From Acidobacteriota bacterium (GTDB lineage Bacteria > Acidobacteriota > Blastocatellia > Pyrinomonadales > Pyrinomonadaceae): a stretch of DNA of 64,000 nt. The notes under the pieces were generated by a model. That model made no database searches, was not told the DNA's origin, and saw only the letters and a list, made by a program, of their open reading frames with translations. Below are positions 19,254-27,478 of the stretch, piece after piece; position 1 is the stretch's first letter, and each line of letters opens with the position of its first letter. The stretch covers positions 153,522 through 217,521 of the forward strand of contig JAIVJI010000064.1 in NCBI GenBank assembly GCA_020200135.1, written 5' to 3'. The translations under genes and the position numbers were made by a program.

Positions 19254-19372
19254 GAAGTGGAGAAGTAGACGGTAGTCAGTAGGCAGTGGGTAAGACAAGG
19301 CGGCGCGCCTCGGTCGAAAGCCGGGCGCGCCGCCTCATTTTCTACTGCCTACTGACTACTTCTCATCATCCC
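19254..19372. repeat. Period-7 inverted repeat element (AGTAGNC family) with terminator core
   Basis: The left arm is AGTAGACGGTAGTCAGTAGG (from about 19265); the right arm is CTACTGCCTACTGACTACTT (19344-19363). The core forms GGCGGCGCGCC (19300-19310) with GGCGCGCCGCC (19325-19335), followed by TCATTTT. It lies between convergent genes, reaches the stop codon of the ABC permease (19366), and could terminate both. Confidence 0.9.
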
Positions 19373-20181
19373 GTCCGCTTCAGCTTGCCCGTCCGCTTGG
19401 CCCAGCGCTCGACGAGCGCGAAGACGTAGAGGCCGAGCGGGATGGAGACGAGCCCCATCAGCGTCAGCACCGTCAGCTCGTAGGCGCAGGCCGAGAGCGG
19501 CGCGCCCGCGACCATCTCCGGCCCGTCGCCGATGCCGACCAGCTTGCGGCACGCCGACAGCGCGTAGGTCGCGGGGCTGACGACCGAGAGCGGCTGGAGC
19601 CAGCGCGGCAGAACCTCCACGGGGTAGTAGACGCCCGAGACGAGCAGCAGCACGCCCTGGAAGATGTTCGTCGCCTCGGCGCCGCGCTCGGGGCTGAAGA
19701 CCGGCAGCACCGCCGCCGTCAGCCCCAGCCCGATGAAGGCCGCGCTGGAGACGCCGAGCACCACGACGATGCCGCCCCAGTTGGCGCGCGACAGGTCGAG
19801 GTCTACGAAGAGCAGCATCCCCGCCACGATGACGATCGCGCGCACGACCGCGTAGGCGGTGGCGAAGAGGCTCACCCCGGCGAGGTGTATGACCCGCGAG
19901 ACCGGCGCCATGAACGTGTATTCGAGCGTGCCCTCCCAGCGCTCGTACGTGATCGAGTTGGCTATCTCCTGGAAGACGACCGAGAGCAGCCCCCACAGCA
20001 TCACGCCCACCATCAACATCAGCGTCAGCCGGCGGTCGCCCGCCGCCACGCCGATCAAAACGACCGTCGCCGAGTTGACCACCGCGTAGAACGTGAAGAC
20101 GACCACCCAGGAGAAGTAGCGCCGCGTCAGCTGGTAGTCGCGGAAGAAGAACGCCCAGGTCTGTCTGAGTACGTGTTCCAT
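19366..20181 (-). CDS. ABC-2 type transporter permease
   Basis: A 271-residue integral membrane protein with about six hydrophobic helices: YFSWVVVFTFYAVVNSATVVLIGV, LTLMLMVGVMLWGLLSVVF, AIVIVAGMLLFVDL, IVVVLGVSSAAFIGLGLTA, FQGVLLLVSGVYYPVEVLP and LTVLTLMGLVSIPLGLYVFAL. The motif VSGVYYPVEVLPRWLQPLSV...PATYAL is typical of the DrrB/NodJ-like ABC-2 class. It is downstream of its ATPase partner (30-bp gap), forming an exporter of unknown substrate. Confidence 0.92.
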   Translation of the reverse strand: MEHVLRQTWAFFFRDYQLTRRYFSWVVVFTFYAVVNSATVVLIGVAAGDRRLTLMLMVGVMLWGLLSVVFQEIANSITYERWEGTLEYTFMAPVSRVIHLAGVSLFATAYAVVRAIVIVAGMLLFVDLDLSRANWGGIVVVLGVSSAAFIGLGLTAAVLPVFSPERGAEATNIFQGVLLLVSGVYYPVEVLPRWLQPLSVVSPATYALSACRKLVGIGDGPEMVAGAPLSACAYELTVLTLMGLVSIPLGLYVFALVERWAKRTGKLKRTG

Positions 20182-20211
20182 CTCTGAACCTCCCTTCGGC
20201 GCCGGGGCGCC

Positions 20212-21039
<828 letters not shown>

Positions 21040-21078
21040 CACGTCACACACCTTCCCGGCCTTTGGGTGGTCGGGCAA

Positions 21079-21538
21079 CCGCTTTCCGTTTAGAAGGGAA
21101 AGAAAAGAAACGACGGGGCGTCGTTTACGGCGGTCGGTTCTAGGCGAGTCGGACGATAAATCTCATCATTGTTTACCCCACATGCCGTGAGTGTCCGGCA
21201 AGGATAGACGAGGCGCGCGCTTTTGGCAAGAACTTTATGCGAGAAAGCCGGCCCCCGGCCGGCTCTCAACACTCGGCGGGCGTCTCGACCCGCCGCTCAC
21301 GCGCGGCCGGTGCGCTCAGAGAAACTCTTCGCTCATGAGCTATCCCCTTTGCTGGTTGGTCGTGAGGCTGGCGCGAATGAGGCTCTCGTCAGCGGGATGA
21401 GAAAAGTCTTTGCGACCCTTTCGACGCCGGAAAGATGGCGACGCCGGGTCGCGGTGTCAGTAGAGAGTCGGGCGCGCACGCGCGCTGAGCCGTAGATGAA
21501 CCGCGTCCCGCTGACAACTCTTCGACTTCCCGAGCGGG
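21079..21538. ncRNA. Structured intergenic region; candidate RNA at 21388-21515
   Basis: About 460 nt lie between the ABC operon start and the GNAT stop. An outer perfect 10-bp stem pairs 21388-21397 with 21506-21515. Nested inside are GCGACCC/GGGTCGC (21412-21418 with 21446-21452) and CGCC/GGCG (21425-21428 with 21437-21440, loop GGAAAGAT). No open reading frame there looks real. The strand and function are unknown and I recognise no RNA family; it may simply be G+C-rich folding. Confidence 0.3.
21241..21266 (-). terminator. Hairpin terminator, probably of the GNAT gene group
   Basis: AGCCGGCC (21246-21253) pairs with GGCCGGCT (21257-21264), with flanking GAG/CTC. On the minus strand it is followed by TTTCTC. 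It is some 270 nt past the GNAT stop and before the ABC operon. Confidence 0.4.
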
Positions 21539-22375
21539 TCAGGGCGCGGGGTCGCAGAGTCCCCACTTGACGCGCGTGTAGGCGATGCGGAAGCCCCGGC
21601 GCTCGGCGTTGCGCTGCGAGGGGCTGCCCGGGAGCGCGCACATCATGGCGAGGTCGCAGCCCTCTCCGGCGGCGTGGCGCAGGCGCGCGTCGAGCAGCGC
21701 CAGTTGCGCGCCGCGCTCGCGCGCCTCGGGGACGGTGCTCGCGCCGGCCAGCAGCGCCACGCCTTCGCAGACGCTCATGGCGCCCGTGGCGACGGGCAGC
21801 CCGTCAAGCTCGGCCAGGAACGAGAGCGCGTCCGCGCGCTTCGCGCTGACCTGCGCCAGTCCCAGCATGAAGTCCGCGTAGCCCGACTCGCTCCACCCGC
21901 GCGCCGAAGTCCGCGCCCACAACTCGTGCTCGCCCTCGCCGACCACGCGGACGCTCACGCCCTCCGCGCCGCGTTCGGCGAAACGCACGCCGGGGCGCAA
22001 GGCGCGAAACATGACGCTCGTGAACTCGACCGGCCGGTAACCGCGCCCGTTCAGGAGCGGCAGCGTCGGCGGGCACGCGAGCGGGCTGACTTCGTGGAAG
22101 ACCGGCGCGCCGCGCTCGCGGAAGAACCCCTCGACGCGGCCGAGGTCTTCGCCGGTCGGCTCCGCGAACAGGCCGAGGCCGAAGGTCTGCGTGATGGGCG
22201 ACTCGACGCCGTCGAACATCGCGTAAGCGCCCGCGACCTCCATCCAGCACGCGCCGCTCTCGGGGAAGACCCGCGCGCGCGCCTCTACGAACTCGGCGTT
22301 GCCGCGCGCCTCGGCGCGCTCCAGCCGCCGCGCAAGCGACAGGTCGGAGAAGATGTGTGACCCTTCGTCAGTCAT
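21539..22375 (-). CDS. GNAT-family N-acetyltransferase
   Basis: A 278-residue acyl-CoA-dependent acetyltransferase with substrate unknown. The C-terminal half has GNAT hallmarks: the beta4/beta5 region VALLAGASTVPEARERGAQLALLDARL (acetyl-CoA loop, with RERGAQ in place of R/QxxGxG/A) and the end segment SPSQRNAERRGFRIAYTRVKW, typical of the last strand and helix. The N-terminal half (about 1-130) is a second, degenerate GNAT-like lobe. It lies 24 bp downstream of the SnoaL-like gene and may share its transcript. Confidence 0.82.
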   Translation of the reverse strand: MTDEGSHIFSDLSLARRLERAEARGNAEFVEARARVFPESGACWMEVAGAYAMFDGVESPITQTFGLGLFAEPTGEDLGRVEGFFRERGAPVFHEVSPLACPPTLPLLNGRGYRPVEFTSVMFRALRPGVRFAERGAEGVSVRVVGEGEHELWARTSARGWSESGYADFMLGLAQVSAKRADALSFLAELDGLPVATGAMSVCEGVALLAGASTVPEARERGAQLALLDARLRHAAGEGCDLAMMCALPGSPSQRNAERRGFRIAYTRVKWGLCDPAP

Positions 22376-22399
22376 ACTCGCGTCGGGCGCGGGGCCGCG

Positions 22400-22801
22400 C
22401 TAGCCGCCGACGGCACGTTGGAACTGCGCCGTGTCGGTGAACTGCCGGAACTTGACCACCCTTCCGTCGCGGAAGGTGAAGAGGTGCGCGAACTGCGCGC
22501 GCACGCGCCGGCCGTTCCGCTTGTAGGTGCCGCTGTAGTACCCGCGGCCGACGACCGTCTCGCCCGCGTCCAGAATCTCTTCGGGCGCGACCTCGAAGCC
22601 CTCCCACTCGCCGCCGAGGCGCGCGAAGACGCCTTGCAGCACGGCCTCGGGTCCGACGTACGGGTTGCCGTCCGCGTAGATGAAGCTCTCGGCCTCCCAC
22701 CACTCCACGCGCGGGTCGAGCGCGGCGAGGACGCCCCGGACGTCCCCCCTGCCGAACGATTCGTACATGCCCTTCACGACGTTGACGCTCTCTTGTGACA
22801 T
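22400..22801 (-). CDS. SnoaL-like / nuclear transport factor 2-fold protein
   Basis: A 133-residue single-domain protein with the SnoaL/ketosteroid-isomerase-like pattern: VNVVKGMYESFGRGDVRGVL, LDPRVEWWEAE, GPEAVLQGVFARLGGEWEGF, and FAHLFTFRDGRVVKFRQFTD at the end. Such proteins bind small hydrophobic ligands or act as isomerases or hydrolases; the specific function is unknown. GGAGGCACC precedes ATG 22801. Confidence 0.88.
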   Translation of the reverse strand: MSQESVNVVKGMYESFGRGDVRGVLAALDPRVEWWEAESFIYADGNPYVGPEAVLQGVFARLGGEWEGFEVAPEEILDAGETVVGRGYYSGTYKRNGRRVRAQFAHLFTFRDGRVVKFRQFTDTAQFQRAVGG

Positions 22802-22859
22802 TGGTGCCTCCGGTGTTGGATTCTCCGCCCGGCTGGCTCGGTCGTCATAACGCCCCGTT

Positions 22860-24197
22860 CTACGCTTTGGGTAGACCTTTGCGCGCGACGCCCGTCATCA
22901 CCTCGCAGAAGCGGTCAAGCTCCTTCAGCGTCGTGTAGACGCTGGGGGTGACGCGGACGCCTTTGAACTCGTCGTGGACGATGGGGGTGGCGAAGATTTT
23001 GTGGCGCGCGAAGAGGTGTCCGCAGAGCGCGACGGGGTCTGTGCCCTCGACGTGGACGTTGGCGAGCGCGCACGACTGTCGGTCGTCGAAGGAGGTGTTG
23101 AAGCGGACGCCCGGCTCGCCCTTCAACTGGTTCATCCAGTGGCGCGCGAGCAGGCGCAGGCGCGCCTCCTTGCGCTCGGGGCCGACGCCCTGGTGGAAGA
23201 GCAGCGCCTCGCCGATGGCCAGGCGCTGCGCGGCCGAGCGCGTGCCCGTCTCCTCGAACTTGCGTATGTCCGAGTCCTGCGCGCGCTCGGCGGCGAAGAG
23301 CGGCCAGACTTTCCTGATCTTATCCCTCTTCACGTAGAGCATCCCCGTCCCCTTCGGCGCGTGGAGCCACTTGTGCAGTGAAGTGCCGAAGTAATCACAG
23401 CCGAGGTCGTCGCGGCGGAAGCGGAAATGCGCGAAGGAGTGCGCGCCGTCGACCACGGTTTCGGCGCCGCGCCGGCGCGCCAGCTCGCAGATGTCGCGGA
23501 CGGGCGTGATCTGCCCCGTCAGGTTGACCATGTGCGAGACGAGGACGAGGCGCGTGCGCGGCGTCATCCCGGCCTCGTAGGCGGCCGTAATCTCCGAAGG
23601 GTCTTTCGGCGGGACGGGAATCTTCACGAGCTTGAGGACGATGCGGTCGCGCCGCTCGCGCTGCCGGAGCGTGGTGAGCATGCGCGGGTAGTCCTGCGTC
23701 GTGGTCAGCACCTCGTCGCCGGGTTTGAGGTCGAGGCCGAACAGGACGGCTTCGAGCGAGTCGGAGGCGTTGCGGGTGATGGCGACCTCCTCGCGGTCGC
23801 AACCCATGAGGTCGGCGAGGCCGGTGCGAATCGTCTCGGACTGCGGCTCGAGGATTTGCCACATCGTGTAGGCGGTGGCGTCCTCCTGCTGCCAGATGTA
23901 ACGCACCAGCGCCTCGGTGACGATGCGGGGCGAGGGCGAGACGCCGCCGTTGTTGAGGTTGACGATTCCGCGCGTCACCGAGAAAGCCTGCTGGATGTCG
24001 AACCAGAAGTCCTCGTCGCGCGCGGCGTCTTCGGCCGAAAGTTTCGAGACGCGCTTCGCCGCCGCGTGCACGTCCCTGAGGAGCGACGCCACCGCCGGAG
24101 ACGAAAGCGCCGCCAGCCCGAGCCCCTTGCCGACCGACGAGAGGAAGCGCCGCCGGTCGAGCGCGCCGGGGTAGTGTTCGGGGCGGGCGTTGGTCAT
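22860..24197 (-). CDS. Tat-exported class V aminotransferase-like PLP enzyme
   Basis: A 445-residue protein of the isopenicillin-N-epimerase/cysteine-desulfurase-like fold type I group. A Tat signal (DRRRFLSSVGKGLGLAALSS) is visible. PLP motifs are NNGGVSPSP, TRNASDSLEAVL, VDGAHSFAHF (Asp-X-X-His) and SLHKWLHAPKGTGML with the Schiff-base Lys. Export of a PLP enzyme by Tat fits a cofactor loaded in the cytoplasm. ATG 24197 overlaps the TGA of the upstream GH31 gene (ATGA), so the two are coupled. Substrate unknown. Confidence 0.9.
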   Translation of the reverse strand: MTNARPEHYPGALDRRRFLSSVGKGLGLAALSSPAVASLLRDVHAAAKRVSKLSAEDAARDEDFWFDIQQAFSVTRGIVNLNNGGVSPSPRIVTEALVRYIWQQEDATAYTMWQILEPQSETIRTGLADLMGCDREEVAITRNASDSLEAVLFGLDLKPGDEVLTTTQDYPRMLTTLRQRERRDRIVLKLVKIPVPPKDPSEITAAYEAGMTPRTRLVLVSHMVNLTGQITPVRDICELARRRGAETVVDGAHSFAHFRFRRDDLGCDYFGTSLHKWLHAPKGTGMLYVKRDKIRKVWPLFAAERAQDSDIRKFEETGTRSAAQRLAIGEALLFHQGVGPERKEARLRLLARHWMNQLKGEPGVRFNTSFDDRQSCALANVHVEGTDPVALCGHLFARHKIFATPIVHDEFKGVRVTPSVYTTLKELDRFCEVMTGVARKGLPKA

Positions 24198-26728
24198 GGG
24201 CGGACTCCTCGGAGGAGCAGGACTACCTTTGTCTGGCCCGCGGGAACCTGCACGCGGACGCGCCGCGCTTCCGCGTCGTAGGTGAACTCACGCGTCTGCT
24301 CCCCCACCCTCACCTCCTGCGGCCGCTCCTCGACGCCGAGGTACTCGACCCAGGTCTGCGACTCGAAGGGCGCGGAGAACGTGACGATGAAGCCGGCCGT
24401 GCGAACCTCGACGCGAGTCCTGTCGCCCTTCAGGTAGTCGTAGCCGTCGCCGCCGTCGCGGTAGACCGGGCTGGTGTAGGCGCTGGAACCTTCCATGGGC
24501 ACGACCAGCGTGAGCGGCAGCCCGGCCATCTCGCCGGTGTGCTGGACGACGGGCTGCGTGGGGACGGCCGCGCCGGCGCGCGCGAAGAGCGGCAGGCGGT
24601 CGAGCGGCGCTTCGACTTCCGCATCCTGGCCCCCCCGGTAGCGTCTGCCCGTCCACCAGTCAACCCAGTCCTCGCCCTTGGGGAAGTAGACGCCGCGCTT
24701 GGTCGCGCCTTCGCGCACGACGGGCGCGACGAGCAGGTCGCGGCCGACGAGGTACTGGTCTTCGATGGTGTAGGTGCGTTGGTCTTCGGGGTACTCGAAC
24801 CAGAGCGGGCGCATCACGGGCGCGCCCGTCTCGGTGTGCTCGCGGAAGAGCGTGTAGAGGTAGGGGAGCAGCCTGTAGCGCAGCTCGACGCTCGCGCGGT
24901 TGATCTTCGTGAACTCATCGCCGTAGGAGTAAGGCTCGTGCGGCTTCGAGCCGGCCTCGGAGTGCGAGCGCAGGAACGGCGTGAGCGCGGCCGCCTGGAG
25001 CCAGCGCGCGTAAAGCTCCGGGCTGGGGTTGCCGGAGAAGCCGCCCACGTCCGCGCCGACGAAGGGCACGCCCGAGACGCCGAGGTTGAGGAGCATCGGG
25101 ATGGAAAGCCGCAGGTGGTCCCAGCTCGCGACGTTGTCGCCCGTCCACACGGCCGAGTAGCGCTGGACGCCGGCGTAGCCCGCGCGCGTCAGCACGAAGG
25201 GTCGCTTGCCGGGCGCGAGCCGCTTCAGACCTTCGAAGGTCGAGCGCGCCATCTGCATCCCGTAGACGTTGTGGAAGCGCGCGTGCGTGCCGGGCGCGCC
25301 GTCGCCCGCGTGGCGCGCGTCCAGGGGGAACGTCTTCATCGGGTGGTGGTACACGTCCGGCTTCGGCGTCTCGTTCGAGAGGAAGACGCCGGGCTCGTTC
25401 ATGTCGTTCCAGAAGCCGGCGACGCCCTCGTCCAAATGCTGCTTGTAGTAAGAGCCGAACCACTCGCGCGCGCGCGCGTCGGTGAAGTCGGGGAAGGCGC
25501 AGACGCCGGGCCACACCGTCGCGTGCAGCTCCCCGCCGCGCGCGTCGCGGACGAAGTGGCCGCCCGCCTTACCTTCCGCGTACGCGCGGTAGTTATCGTC
25601 AACCTTGATGCCGGGGTCGATGATGACGACGACGCGGAAGCCCTGCTGGCGCAGGTCGGCGATCATCTTCGCGGGGTCGGGGAAGCGCTCGCGGTTCCAG
25701 GTGAAGACGCGGAAGCCGTCCATGTAGTCGATGTCGAGGTAGATGACGTCGGCCGGTATTTTCGACTCGCGGAAGCCGCGGGCGACTTCGCGCACGCGCG
25801 CCTCGGGGTAGTAAGACCAGCGCGACTGCTGGTTGCCGAGCGCCCACAGCGGCGGGAGCGGCGTCCGCCCCGTGAGGTCCGTGTAGTCGGCGAGCACCTT
25901 CTTCGGCGTGCGCCCCCGGCCGCCGGTGAAGACGTAGTAGTTCAGCTCGCCGCCGGCCGCGCCGAAGGTCACGCGCGAGGGGTCGGTCTTCCCCATGTCG
26001 AAGTAGGTGCGCGTCGTGTTGTCGAGGAAAAGGCCGTAGGCCTGGCCGAACGTTTGCGGCGGCGTGTCCGGGGTGTGCTGCTCCGGGACCAGCCTCACCT
26101 GTCGCAGCGCCGTGTAGAAGCCGATGGACTGGTAGATGGGATCAAGGCCGCGCGGGTAGCCGTAGGTGTCCGTGTTCCACATCACGAACTGCTGCGTGTC
26201 GCGCGAGAGCGTGGCGCCGGCCTTCTCGCCGAGTCCGTAGTAGGTCTCCCACTCGACGCGCTTCTTCGAGCACTCGACCGCGCCGGTGTCGGGGTCGAAG
26301 GAGTGGGGCCGCGCCGGGTCGTCCTCGACTACGACCCGCTGGTTGTCGTCGAGGACGGTGACGAGGAAGGGGCGGCGCTTGATAACGACGTACGCGCCTT
26401 CCGAGGCGAAGACGCGAATCTCGTCGCGGGACTCGATGAACCTCGCCGCGACGGTCTTGCGGTCTTTCGGCTCGACGGCGTAGGAGAAGTCGCGCTCGAA
26501 CGCGCCCGACGGCGCGAACCGGACGCGCACCGTCTCCAGGTCGCGGAGGGTGACCGAGACGCGCGCGCCCGAGGTGAGCGTGAGCACGACGCCGTCGGTG
26601 CGGCGCTCGACGGCGCGCACGTCGCCCGCCGCGCGCGACGCCGCGCGCGACGCCGCGGGGAGCAGGAGCAGGCAGAAGACCGAGGCGGCGAAGGCGAAGC
26701 GCGAGGTGCGAAGAGGTTTGCGTCTCAT
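24194..26728 (-). CDS. Secreted alpha-glucosidase/xylosidase (GH31)
   Basis: A retaining alpha-glycosidase. Start ATG 26728 gives a signal peptide (SRFAFAASVFCLLLLPAASRA); the open frame extends 38 codons further without a ribosome site. An N-terminal beta-sandwich (Gal_mutarotase-like, about 15-235) is followed by the barrel with YLDIDYMDGFRVFTWNRERF, nucleophile WNDMNEPGVF, ALTRAGYAGVQRYSAVWTGD (acid/base Asp) and FLRSHSEAG, then C-terminal sheets. Length, about 844 residues, matches family GH31. Preference for glucose or xylose cannot be read. Confidence 0.95.
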   Translation of the reverse strand: MRRKPLRTSRFAFAASVFCLLLLPAASRAASRAAGDVRAVERRTDGVVLTLTSGARVSVTLRDLETVRVRFAPSGAFERDFSYAVEPKDRKTVAARFIESRDEIRVFASEGAYVVIKRRPFLVTVLDDNQRVVVEDDPARPHSFDPDTGAVECSKKRVEWETYYGLGEKAGATLSRDTQQFVMWNTDTYGYPRGLDPIYQSIGFYTALRQVRLVPEQHTPDTPPQTFGQAYGLFLDNTTRTYFDMGKTDPSRVTFGAAGGELNYYVFTGGRGRTPKKVLADYTDLTGRTPLPPLWALGNQQSRWSYYPEARVREVARGFRESKIPADVIYLDIDYMDGFRVFTWNRERFPDPAKMIADLRQQGFRVVVIIDPGIKVDDNYRAYAEGKAGGHFVRDARGGELHATVWPGVCAFPDFTDARAREWFGSYYKQHLDEGVAGFWNDMNEPGVFLSNETPKPDVYHHPMKTFPLDARHAGDGAPGTHARFHNVYGMQMARSTFEGLKRLAPGKRPFVLTRAGYAGVQRYSAVWTGDNVASWDHLRLSIPMLLNLGVSGVPFVGADVGGFSGNPSPELYARWLQAAALTPFLRSHSEAGSKPHEPYSYGDEFTKINRASVELRYRLLPYLYTLFREHTETGAPVMRPLWFEYPEDQRTYTIEDQYLVGRDLLVAPVVREGATKRGVYFPKGEDWVDWWTGRRYRGGQDAEVEAPLDRLPLFARAGAAVPTQPVVQHTGEMAGLPLTLVVPMEGSSAYTSPVYRDGGDGYDYLKGDRTRVEVRTAGFIVTFSAPFESQTWVEYLGVEERPQEVRVGEQTREFTYDAEARRVRVQVPAGQTKVVLLLRGVRP

Positions 26729-26843
26729 GGTCTCGGTTCGGCGGCGGCGGCCACCGCGCCGCGCGGGTCGATGGTGTCTCTCAGGCGCGCACGCGGCTAA
26801 GGTTGCGGCGGGTGCGAAGAGGGACTGGGGCGCGCGGGGCATT

Positions 26844-27377
26844 TCAGCGGCCTCCGGGCGTGTGCGCGGACGCGGGCGCGGGCGGCGGCGGCGGGGCGTC
26901 GTCGCCCACGCGCACCTTCGGGGCTTCGTTCATGTTGCCGAGGCGTGCGCGCCCCTCGCAGAAGCGCTGCACGCCCTGGAAGAGCTGGCCGCACTGCTGC
27001 TCGGGCTTGAGCCCGAAGCGCCTGCACTGCTGCTGCTGCCAGGAGACGGCCTTCATCAACTCCAACTGGCGCGGGACGCCGTCGCAGAAGCCGGGCGTCG
27101 GCCGGCTGGCGCTCAGGCAGGTCTCCACGAAGACGCCGTTGCGGATCATGTCCATCATGCCGCCGACGCGCGCCTGCCTCGCGGCCGCCTCGTTGAGGCA
27201 GCCCTCCTGGTCGGTCTGCCGCCCGTACTCGGTGCCCTCCTCGAAGCTGTGCCGGGTCGACTCTATCATCCCCGGCCCGTACTTCCTCACGACGACGTAG
27301 CCGACGACGGCCGCCGCCATCAGCAGCACCAGCAACACCCCCCCGATGGCGAGCAGAATTTTCACCCAGGTCGGCAT
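26844..27377 (-). CDS. Small single-pass membrane protein, Cys-containing, unknown function
   Basis: A 177-residue protein. ATG 27377 starts MPTWVKILLAIGGVLLVLLM (membrane segment, about 5-28). The exterior part contains six Cys (GCLNEAAARQ, VETCLSASRP, PGFCDGVPRQ, QQQCRRFG, EQQCGQLFQ, QRFCEGRARL), probably in disulfides, and a Pro-rich tail. The open frame continues upstream for 26 codons, but those are translated repeat DNA (SLITHHPSLR). It is followed 115 bp later by the GH31 gene. Confidence 0.72.
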   Translation of the reverse strand: MPTWVKILLAIGGVLLVLLMAAAVVGYVVVRKYGPGMIESTRHSFEEGTEYGRQTDQEGCLNEAAARQARVGGMMDMIRNGVFVETCLSASRPTPGFCDGVPRQLELMKAVSWQQQQCRRFGLKPEQQCGQLFQGVQRFCEGRARLGNMNEAPKVRVGDDAPPPPPAPASAHTPGGR

Positions 27378-27385
27378 GAGAACTT

Positions 27386-27478
27386 TACGGAGTGACGGGT
27401 GATGGGTGATAAGGGAAGGACGGCGGGGCCTTGTCTTCCTCTTACCACCCATCACCCGTCACTCATCACTCTTCCTTT
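27386..27478. repeat. Period-7 inverted repeat element (GATGGGT/GACGGGT family)
   Basis: The left arm (27391-27412) is AGTGACGGGTGATGGGTGAT; the right arm (27444-27471) is CACCCATCACCCGTCACTCATC in inverse orientation. Units are 7 nt. The core (27413-27443) is G+C-rich with a TTGTCTTCCTCTT run. The right arm runs into the amidohydrolase gene and supplies its stop codon. Confidence 0.9.

Noticed and set aside
21388..21515. SRP RNA or 6S RNA in the structured intergenic region
   Set aside because: The GGAA loop is not followed by the SRP AGCA pairing and the length and central bubble do not fit 6S; left as an unnamed candidate.
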